Part shown: piece by piece, positions 1-5,161 of the stretch
How positions within the stretch are numbered: position 1 is the first letter of the stretch
Layout of the letters: each line of letters starts with the position of its first letter
Source of the DNA: a virus
Virus record (IMG/VR): IMGVR_UViG_3300042397_000912
Location: 1-22,334 of that record
DNA: 22,334 bases
Direction: 5' to 3' (one strand)
Notes under the pieces: generated by a model
What the model saw: only the letters and a program-made list of their open reading frames with translations
The model's database searches: none
What the model was told of the DNA's origin: nothing
Program-made: the position numbers and the translations under genes

Positions 1-1814
1 GCGCCAGCGCCTAACACGTTTCTTGGATTTATTGGAAGTTTTCCACTTCTTCCGGGTGTCTTACCGCCGGGTTTGTTTCGGTCTGGGCCATCAGGTATAT
101 CAATATCTGGGCCGCCATTCATATTCCTCATAATAGCACGGGCCAAGGCCATTTGTACTATTGTCGATCCGAACAGTGCTAAAAATCCTGCACCTAATGC
201 TGCATACGTCCACGGGCTGGTAAACATTTCAGATAATATTGCTTTGAATGCTGGAGCGACTAATTCTCCTAACTTTTTAAAAGCAAAATTCAATGCGGCA
301 GCAACTCCTCCAGGACCGTTGAGTATGGCTACAAACTGTTCTAAAAATCTAGTAAGAGCAGGTATTACTTTTTGAATGTTATCAGCAACTAATTTAAACA
401 CTGGCATTAATGCCTTTAACAGTTGTTCTCGTAGGGCCATTAATTGTTTGTCAAGATTTAACATGTTTTTACTTGTGTCTTTTAATGCTTTGCCTTGAGC
501 AACTTGGGCGGCGGCCGCTTCTTGACCAAATTTGTCAAGTCCTATCATAGTGGACGCGGCTAGGCCAGTTTTGCTATTTAGATTTAACATTTGTCCAGTA
601 GTGACACCGGTTGTTTCCATCAATTTACCCATTCTTATGGACTCTTCTCTAATAACTTTATTGGCTTCTTCTTGAGATACTGTGCCTTTCCTTAATTGCA
701 TTGACAGTTTCACCAATGCAGGAGAATTCCTTGCTATGTCCATGGCCAAGTCATTGCTGGCACTAGGTACACCGTTGTTCAGCATTAAATCGGCCATAGC
801 GTCTGCATAATCTTTGCCTACCTCAGGAACCTTACTCAGTGCTGCCATGAACGATTGTGTTTCTTTTCCCATTGAGCCGAGTTGTCGATAAAATAATTTT
901 AATCGCTTATCCGACATTTGTTCAGCCAACGCTTTTTGGGCTTCTTGGCGAGTCATACCATGCACACGGGACAGCATATCTAACTGTAACAAATGTTCTT
1001 TAGTGCTTTCATTTAATTCATTCTGGTTCATGTTTTGAGCACGACCAAGACGAGTCTGCATTGCAAGATACCCTGCGGTCAAGTCAGCAGTTTCTTCCAT
1101 GCTGAATCCTAATCTTGCTAAACCTTGTTGAAATGGTCCTTGTAGACTTTTGTTAACCGCAGTAAAAATTTTAGCACCAGCAGTGGTATTTCCACCTAGT
1201 TGTGCCAGTGCTGAACTGTTTTCAGTAATGGCTTTTACAAACACTTCTAATGGCAACCCGGCACGAGCAGCCATGTCTCTCATAGTGTTAATACCACTGC
1301 CAAAATCTGCACCAACTGTACTTAATTTCCTGAACATGTCTATCTGTTCCTGCATGGCTTTGCCCACAGCACCAATAATTGGCCCAATTATTGGGATGCC
1401 GCTAAGTGCATCAGTAAAATCAGTAACTTTAGGTGTTGCAGAACTGAACGCAAAGTTAAGAGTTTTGCCTATGACATTCCCAATGCTGTTTAAGACGCCG
1501 ACTACGTCTCTAAGACCATCCATGAATTTTTTTCGTTTTTCTTTTTCTTCTTCTATGCGTTTGTTAAGTTGATCTCTGCGTTCTATTTCCTCGGCTATGG
1601 ATTTTCGATTTTTGTTATTTTGTTCAAGATTTTTTTGTTGTTCTTTAGTTGTACGTTTTAGTGCTTCTTCATATGCTCTTTGTATTTTGGCTGCTTCACT
1701 TTTATTTGAATTAGTGGCCAAAGTGGCTTGAAGCAACGCATACAGTGTTGCTTCAGTTGCGGCATTTTCTAACAAAATCGGTTGCCCGCCTAATTCACCA
1801 GTGACTTCAGCCAT
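1..1814 (-). CDS. Tail tape-measure-like protein (partial, runs off left edge)
   Basis: An uninterrupted leftward frame runs from the ATG at 1814-1812 to the window edge, at least 604 codons; the C-terminus lies outside. A strongly charged, Lys/Glu-rich stretch at about residues 40-98 looks like a coiled coil. Gly/Ile/Ala-rich segments follow (LSGIPIIGPIIGAVG near 137-151). Near residues 530-560 there is a hydrophobic, possibly membrane-inserting segment (TYAALGAGFLALFG), then a Gly/Pro/Lys-rich tail. Long helical architecture with late hydrophobic segments is typical of tape-measure proteins, which set tail length and pass through the tube at DNA ejection; T4 gp29 (590 aa) has this role. The neighbouring divergent gene is a gp26-like assembly protein with a frameshift extension, which supports the tape-measure reading. 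No T4 gp29 similarity could be confirmed by eye; another long helical virion protein is the alternative. Confidence 0.6.
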   Translation of the reverse strand, partial: MAEVTGELGGQPILLENAATEATLYALLQATLATNSNKSEAAKIQRAYEEALKRTTKEQQKNLEQNNKNRKSIAEEIERRDQLNKRIEEEKEKRKKFMDGLRDVVGVLNSIGNVIGKTLNFAFSSATPKVTDFTDALSGIPIIGPIIGAVGKAMQEQIDMFRKLSTVGADFGSGINTMRDMAARAGLPLEVFVKAITENSSALAQLGGNTTAGAKIFTAVNKSLQGPFQQGLARLGFSMEETADLTAGYLAMQTRLGRAQNMNQNELNESTKEHLLQLDMLSRVHGMTRQEAQKALAEQMSDKRLKLFYRQLGSMGKETQSFMAALSKVPEVGKDYADAMADLMLNNGVPSASNDLAMDIARNSPALVKLSMQLRKGTVSQEEANKVIREESIRMGKLMETTGVTTGQMLNLNSKTGLAASTMIGLDKFGQEAAAAQVAQGKALKDTSKNMLNLDKQLMALREQLLKALMPVFKLVADNIQKVIPALTRFLEQFVAILNGPGGVAAALNFAFKKLGELVAPAFKAILSEMFTSPWTYAALGAGFLALFGSTIVQMALARAIMRNMNGGPDIDIPDGPDRNKPGGKTPGRSGKLPINPRNVLGAG

Positions 1815-1841
1815 AATAATTTTTCACCCAAAATATGCGCA

Positions 1842-1849
1842 TATAAATA
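1842..1849 (+). promoter_or_regulatory. T4-type late promoter box TATAAATA for the gp26-like gene
   Basis: An exact match to the T4 late -10 box TATAAATA, 34 nt upstream of the GTG start at 1884, in the 69-bp gap between two divergent genes. T4-family late promoters consist essentially of this box read by gp55, and a gp55-like gene is present in the window. The expected start site is about 1855. Confidence 0.7.
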
Positions 1850-1862
1850 CTATGCGCTATTT

Positions 1863-1870
1863 TATTTATC
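1863..1870 (-). promoter_or_regulatory. Late promoter box GATAAATA for the tape-measure-like gene
   Basis: On the minus strand the gap reads GATAAATA, one base from the late consensus, about 48 nt upstream of the leftward ATG at 1814. The same octamer stands upstream of gp6 at 15179-15186. It faces the rightward box at 1842-1849, so the two predicted start sites (about 1855 and 1857) nearly coincide. Confidence 0.45.
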
Positions 1871-1883
1871 GGAGTTAAAAATC

Positions 1884-2741
1884 GTGGAAAATATCAGACA
1901 AAATCCTTTGCACAAGTATTTTAGACAACCTAAAATATATCTTAGATTGCCTAGTTCAGGAAATTTCTATCCTGAAGGAGCATTGGAGAAAACAGAAAAC
2001 GGAGAATACCCTGTGTACTCTATGACTGCAAAAGATGAAATTGTAATGAAAACACCTGATGCGTTAATGAACGGTCAGGCAACTGTAGATATAATCCAAA
2101 GTTGTATACCCAATATTAAAGATGCTTGGAAAGTTCCTAGCATTGATCTTGATGCTATACTGGTAGCAATACGTATTGCTACCTACGGAGAGATGTTGGA
2201 TGTCAATGCCATGATTCCAGGCTTAGACGAAGAGCGCACCTACGAAACTGATTTAAGATTAGTATTGGATAAACTGATTAATTCTACATTTGACACTGTT
2301 TGTAAAATCGATGATACGTTTGAAGTTAGAATACGTCCGTTAAACTATGCAGAGTTTACTAAAAATTCTACTCGTAGTTTAGAAGAGCAACGTATAATTC
2401 AAATTGTTAACGATGACAAGTTAGACGATGCAGACAAACTTGAAAAGTTTGCTGTGAGTTTTAGAAAATTAACAGAAATTACTATCAACATGGTGAGTTC
2501 CGGTATTATGTCTGTGATTACACCCGAAGGTACAGTAGATGATCCTGCGTTTATTCAAGAATTTGTCAACAATGCAGACAAAGATATACTAAAAAGTATC
2601 ATTGCGCACTTAGACGAGCAAAAAAAGAAATTCAACATTGAACCTTTTAAAGTACGTTCTTCTCCAGAAGAAATCGAAAAGGGTGCGGCAGCAGAATTTG
2701 AAGTACCTATTACATTGGACAGTTCAAATTTTTTCGCGTAA
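1884..2741 (+). CDS. gp26: gp26-like baseplate hub/tail assembly protein, 0-frame product (285 aa)
   Basis: Start is GTG at 1884, supported by CGGAG at 1870-1874 with 9-nt spacing; no in-frame ATG nearby has a comparable site. The N-terminal IYLRLPSSGNFYPEG (about residues 18-32) and an acidic, mixed alpha/beta body without signal peptide or membrane segment fit the T4 gp26 baseplate family as found in marine T4-like phages, where these proteins run longer than T4 gp26 (208 aa). T4 gp26 is needed for hub assembly. The gene sits beside the tape-measure-like gene and ends at a strong -1 frameshift signal joining it to the frame at 2735-2965, so it may be the short form of a G/GT-type tape-measure chaperone pair. 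Family assignment is from recognition of the N-terminal motif and position; the chaperone role is inferred. Confidence 0.6.
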   Translation: MENIRQNPLHKYFRQPKIYLRLPSSGNFYPEGALEKTENGEYPVYSMTAKDEIVMKTPDALMNGQATVDIIQSCIPNIKDAWKVPSIDLDAILVAIRIATYGEMLDVNAMIPGLDEERTYETDLRLVLDKLINSTFDTVCKIDDTFEVRIRPLNYAEFTKNSTRSLEEQRIIQIVNDDKLDDADKLEKFAVSFRKLTEITINMVSSGIMSVITPEGTVDDPAFIQEFVNNADKDILKSIIAHLDEQKKKFNIEPFKVRSSPEEIEKGAAAEFEVPITLDSSNFFA

Positions 2742-2756
2742 GGCTCCTTAGCCTTA
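2726..2756 (+). other. Programmed -1 ribosomal frameshift signal
   Basis: Read in the gp26-like frame, 2726-2732 is A_AAT_TTT and 2729-2735 is T_TTT_TTC; both are X_XXY_YYZ slippery heptamers in the correct phase. Three nt after the second (six after the first) lies a perfect stem: TAAGGCT at 2739-2745, loop CCTT, AGCCTTA at 2750-2756. The 0-frame stop TAA (2739-2741) is at the base of the stem. The -1 frame is open from here through the stop at 2963-2965. Slippage at either heptamer gives the same junction, Phe-Phe-Arg-Val-Arg. Confidence 0.8.
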
Positions 2757-2776
2757 GTCTGAATGAAGCACTAGAC

Positions 2777-2965
2777 ATGATTAAGGGGCTTGATAATCAA
2801 GTTAAAGAAATCAAAAACGAGATATTCAGGCTGTGTTGGTACATGCGCGGTAGTGTGACCATTGATGAAGGGTTTGCCTTGACATATGATGACAGAGTCA
2901 TCATCTCAGACATCATTAAAGACAATTTAGAAACTACTAAAAAAACACAGATGCCGTTCTTTTAA
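2777..2965 (+). CDS. C-terminal extension of the gp26-like protein in the -1 frame (62 aa from its first ATG)
   Basis: The frame is -1 relative to the gp26-like gene and is open upstream of its first ATG through 2735, so a shifted ribosome would append 76 residues to 284, giving 360 aa over 1884-2965. The ATG at 2777 has no convincing Shine-Dalgarno site, which argues against independent initiation. The protein has an amphipathic helix (GLDNQVKEIKNEIFRLCWYM) and a charged helix ending with MPFF. Short helical extensions of this type are the T part of G/GT tail chaperones, which bind the tape-measure protein. It could be a separate small baseplate gene, but spacing, phase and the frameshift signal favour fusion. 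The stop overlaps the convergent gene by 4 bp. Confidence 0.65.
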   Translation: MIKGLDNQVKEIKNEIFRLCWYMRGSVTIDEGFALTYDDRVIISDIIKDNLETTKKTQMPFF

Positions 2966-2970
2966 ACGGC
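2953..2970. terminator. Hairpin across two convergent stop codons
   Basis: GCCGTT (2953-2958), loop CTTTTA, AACGGC (2965-2970). It lies across the overlapping stops of the rightward extension frame and the leftward gene at 2962. On the minus strand a run of seven T follows after 7 nt (complement of 2939-2945), so it may help terminate the leftward transcript. The gap before the T run makes it an imperfect intrinsic terminator. Confidence 0.35.
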
Positions 2971-3900
2971 CACTGCTACTCGTCTACGGCCTCGTCGCGG
3001 CGCAGAAACTTTAACGCTGGATTGAGGAGCAGGTGCAGCCGCTGGTTTTGGATTAGCCATTTGATTCTGTGCATTAGCCGCTGCCGCTTTCTGTTTTTCA
3101 GCCCTTATCTGTGCAGGTGTTTGTGCAACAGGTGTTGATGGCGCAGGATTGGCTTTCATTTGTGCCTGTGCCGCATTTGCAGCCTGTGCTTGTTTAGTTG
3201 CACGAATTTGTGCAGGAGTCATATTGCTGGTATTAACAGGTGCAGTAGTTGTTGCGGCAGTTTTAGAGGCCGCGGCAGGATTTTGCAATGCTGTTTGCGC
3301 AGCCAAAACAATCTTCTTAAGATCTTTCTTATTCATCTGCGGAATAACTTGTAACAATGCAGGAATATTAAATGGCTGATTTGACGGATTTGTAGGTGTT
3401 TGTGTATTAGGTGCTTGTGCGCCAGGAGTTGACTGTTGTGCTTGATTAGGCTGAGTTGACTGTGGTGCAGTCTGTGTCGCAGTATTACCACCAGCACCTG
3501 CTGTGGAGGCTACAGCGCCTCCAGCACCACCAGAACCTTTAATATATTCTTGTGCAGTTTTATTAAGAATAGCAAACACTGAATCTTTGTCAGCACTGCC
3601 AGTGAGGTTAGGCGGTACATTTTGTGTAGGAATGCCGTTCTTCAACATAAAGTCTTTGAGATCACCGAGTGTTGCTTCGGCTTCAGGACGACCAGCAGTT
3701 CTCAAATATCTTTGATATTCTTTATAATAACGATTAGCAAATTGTCCAACATCTGCTTTACTGTCTAATTGCCCAGCCCATGTCTTTAATCCAGCGGCAC
3801 TTAATGCGGCTGCACCAATACGCTTCGCGGCTTGTCCTAGCATACCAGCAGGCCCTTCAGCAATCTGTTTATTTTCAGAAAGAATTTCTATCGCTTTCAT
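2962..3900 (-). CDS. Ala/Pro/Gln-rich protein with possible capsid-targeting N-terminus
   Basis: 312 aa, ATG at 3900-3898 with AAGGAT (complement of 3909-3914) 8 nt upstream. No family is recognised with certainty. The N-terminus MKAIEILSENKQIAEGPAG contains LSE (7-9) and IAE (13-15), both matching the (I/L)-x-E cleavage consensus of the T4 gp21 prohead protease; T4 internal proteins and Alt begin with comparable short targeting peptides. A compact region at about 48-120 (ANRYYKEYQRYLRTAGR) is followed by a low-complexity Gly/Ala/Thr/Gln/Pro linker, a helical segment (about 179-206), two 33-residue repeats starting TPAQIRA, and a basic end PRRGRRR (301-307). A late gene for a packaged, DNA-associated head protein is the inference. 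A tail or baseplate accessory protein is possible. Confidence 0.6.
   Translation of the reverse strand: MKAIEILSENKQIAEGPAGMLGQAAKRIGAAALSAAGLKTWAGQLDSKADVGQFANRYYKEYQRYLRTAGRPEAEATLGDLKDFMLKNGIPTQNVPPNLTGSADKDSVFAILNKTAQEYIKGSGGAGGAVASTAGAGGNTATQTAPQSTQPNQAQQSTPGAQAPNTQTPTNPSNQPFNIPALLQVIPQMNKKDLKKIVLAAQTALQNPAAASKTAATTTAPVNTSNMTPAQIRATKQAQAANAAQAQMKANPAPSTPVAQTPAQIRAEKQKAAAANAQNQMANPKPAAAPAPQSSVKVSAPRRGRRRVAVAV
3049..3219 (-). repeat. Two tandem 33-residue repeats within the low-complexity protein
   Basis: Residues 228-260 and 261-284 of the protein at 2962-3900 both open TPAQIRA-x-KQ and continue Ala/Asn/Gln-rich to Gln-Met-(Lys)-Ala-Asn-Pro; the second copy is cut short. The unit is about 99 bp. 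The DNA copies have diverged at many positions, so the duplication is not recent. Confidence 0.6.
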
Positions 3901-3921
3901 TCACTTCTATCCTTAAGATAC

Positions 3922-3930
3922 AATATTTAG
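3922..3930 (-). promoter_or_regulatory. Candidate late promoter box (CTAAATATT) for the low-complexity protein
   Basis: The minus strand reads CTAAATATT just 21 nt upstream of the ATG at 3900, sharing the TAAATA core of late boxes. It forms the loop of an inverted repeat GATAC (3917-3921) / GTATC (3930-3934). The match is partial and the sequence AT-rich, so this is tentative. Confidence 0.3.
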
Positions 3931-3934
3931 TATC

Positions 3935-4416
3935 AATATAGATGAACTACGTTCATCTGTTCTTCGCTTGCGCTCGAACTATTCGACTTCTTTTATTAAT
4001 TATAGGAATTTATTAAGTGCGAAGCACATTAAATATTATCTAGATTGTGTAGTCACACTTCGCCCTGGCGGGCAAAGTTATTTTGAACATTATCTGAGTT
4101 GAGCAGTTCACTTAGCGTTGGCACTATAGTATTTCTACTTGCTTAGGCGGTCATCCGGTACCTAATCGTGCTGTCTTATATGACGGCGGTATACAAACAT
4201 ACGCTAACATGCGTGTATACGTGGGGCGTATTTCCCCTCTTTTAGCCTTTTATAATTGTCTTAAACAGCAAAACCGGTTGTATGTAGGCATATCCGATCT
4301 ACGTCCTGTTAAGGATAGTTGCTGAGTACTGTTGCGGCACAGATTTCCGTCCCTGAGACCCGAGGTCCAGTTGTTCTTAGACACTTGATATAAGCCAGTG
4401 CAAGCCAAAAACCGCT
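3935..4416. ncRNA. Gene-free region with dense inverted repeats; possible structured RNA
   Basis: No frame of note and no tRNA were found over about 515 bp between the leftward genes, a long gap for this genome. It holds several hairpins: AGATGAAC-TAC-GTTCATCT (3940-3958); GTGC-GAA-GCAC (4017-4027); GCCC-TGGC-GGGC (4062-4073); TTAGGCGG-TCAT-CCG with a 3-nt bulge then CCTAA (4143-4165); GTATAC and ACGC pairing with GCGT and GTATAC (4189-4220); GGGG-7 nt-CCCC then TCTTTT (4223-4243); TCCT-GTTA-AGGA (4304-4315); CTG-a-GACC-cga-GGTC-CAG (4353-4370). The part from about 4140 to 4370 looks more GC-rich than its neighbours, which in AT-rich phage DNA often marks RNA genes. Strand and boundaries are unresolved; no known RNA family was recognised. 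Confidence 0.4.
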
Positions 4417-4851
4417 TTATTTTGCCTTAGATTGTTCTAACAGCCGTTGCCTAAGTATGTTTGAACCGCCTACTCTAACGTTGATAATACCGTTATAGTA
4501 GTCATCGCTTTCCAGTACTCTGCGTTCAAACTGTTCTCTTGCCTCCAGATATGACATTTCTGCCTTGGACATGCAAAGATATAGTATTTCTCTTGTGAAA
4601 TTTTCCGGACCTAGTGCGTGGACATCTGCATTGAGCCTATCAGATGAACCATAGTAGTCGCGCCAATCGCTTTCTACTACACTTCTTCTTTTAAGTTTTT
4701 TGCCTTTGAGTGGTGGTTTGGTGCGTTTAAACTGTGCTAGTTTTTTGCCTATGTATTTTTGTCCGGTTTGTAGATTCGTAATAAGATACACAAAGCCAAT
4801 ATAGCCTTCTGGAATCTCTTCTACAGGTTGATTTTGATACGTCCACAGCAC
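4417..4851 (-). CDS. GIY-YIG nuclease-family protein
   Basis: 144 aa. The GIY-YIG fold signature is visible: GFVYLI (19-24) for the GIY strand and KYIGKK (32-37) for the YIG strand, followed by basic residues including R43, the block WRDYYGSS (63-70), and a helix with acidic residues (EAREQFE, 103-109) then YYNGIINVRVGG (118-129), in the places expected for the metal-binding Glu and conserved Asn. T4-like phages carry GIY-YIG enzymes of the Seg homing type; related free-standing proteins are common in marine myophages. No DNA-binding repeat domain follows, so it is a minimal nuclease core. It starts 4 nt after the preceding gene's stop, so it belongs to the gp55-gp47-gp46 operon. Homing, repair or DNA-processing roles are all possible. 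The structured gene-free region lies just downstream. Confidence 0.7.
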   Translation of the reverse strand: MLWTYQNQPVEEIPEGYIGFVYLITNLQTGQKYIGKKLAQFKRTKPPLKGKKLKRRSVVESDWRDYYGSSDRLNADVHALGPENFTREILYLCMSKAEMSYLEAREQFERRVLESDDYYNGIINVRVGGSNILRQRLLEQSKAK

Positions 4852-4855
4852 AATG

Positions 4856-5161
4856 TTAATTAGTGTTTGTGTCGTCCTTAGCCTGTTCTTTTTGGCGTTG
4901 CCTGTCTATTTTTCGTTGCCTGCGTTCGCTGGGTTCTGTGGGCTCAATACCCAACATAGGATTCCCGTGCATTTTAATTCTTGTTTCTTGTATTTCTCTG
5001 CGCCTGTGTTTAATTAGTGGTGAAATGTCGTTGAGAGCCGCACGAGCATCTCTGGCACTTTGAATATATCCAAAGTTTTCAAATTTCTCGTTGGCTGTAC
5101 AGTATCTAATAAATGCCTTGACAATTTTGTCATGCAAACTATCTTCTATTTCGTCACTCAT
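4856..5161 (-). CDS. Small charged protein of the gp46/gp47 operon, function unknown
   Basis: 101 aa. Its ATG (5161-5159) lies inside the end of gp46 with an 8-bp overlap, indicating translational coupling. Residues 1-50 are predicted helical (DKIVKAFIRYCTANEKFENF); residues 51-95 are rich in Arg/Lys/Glu (IKHRRREIQETRIKMHG, then ERRQRKIDRQRQKEQAK), probably a charged helix able to contact nucleic acid. There is no signal peptide or membrane segment. I do not recognise the family. Position suggests an accessory role in recombination or replication. Confidence 0.6.
   Translation of the reverse strand: MSDEIEDSLHDKIVKAFIRYCTANEKFENFGYIQSARDARAALNDISPLIKHRRREIQETRIKMHGNPMLGIEPTEPSERRQRKIDRQRQKEQAKDDTNTN

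Noticed and set aside
73-1572. Plus-strand reading frames opposite the tape-measure-like gene
   Set aside because: The minus frame is continuous over 604 codons with coherent protein character; the plus frames are short shadows.
2777-2777. Independent translation start at ATG 2777 for the small frame
   Set aside because: No convincing ribosome site lies upstream, while the same frame is open back through a strong frameshift signal; kept only as the first ATG of the extension.
3149-3715. Short plus-strand reading frames opposite the low-complexity protein
   Set aside because: They are antisense to the Ala/Pro-rich gene, overlap each other and have no ribosome sites; Ala/Gln-rich codons leave the opposite strand open.
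3935-4416. tRNA, tmRNA or group I intron in the gene-free region
   Set aside because: No T-arm GTTCRANNC with matching stems, no tRNA-like acceptor ends and no convincing P/Q/R/S intron core; no split gene flanks it either.
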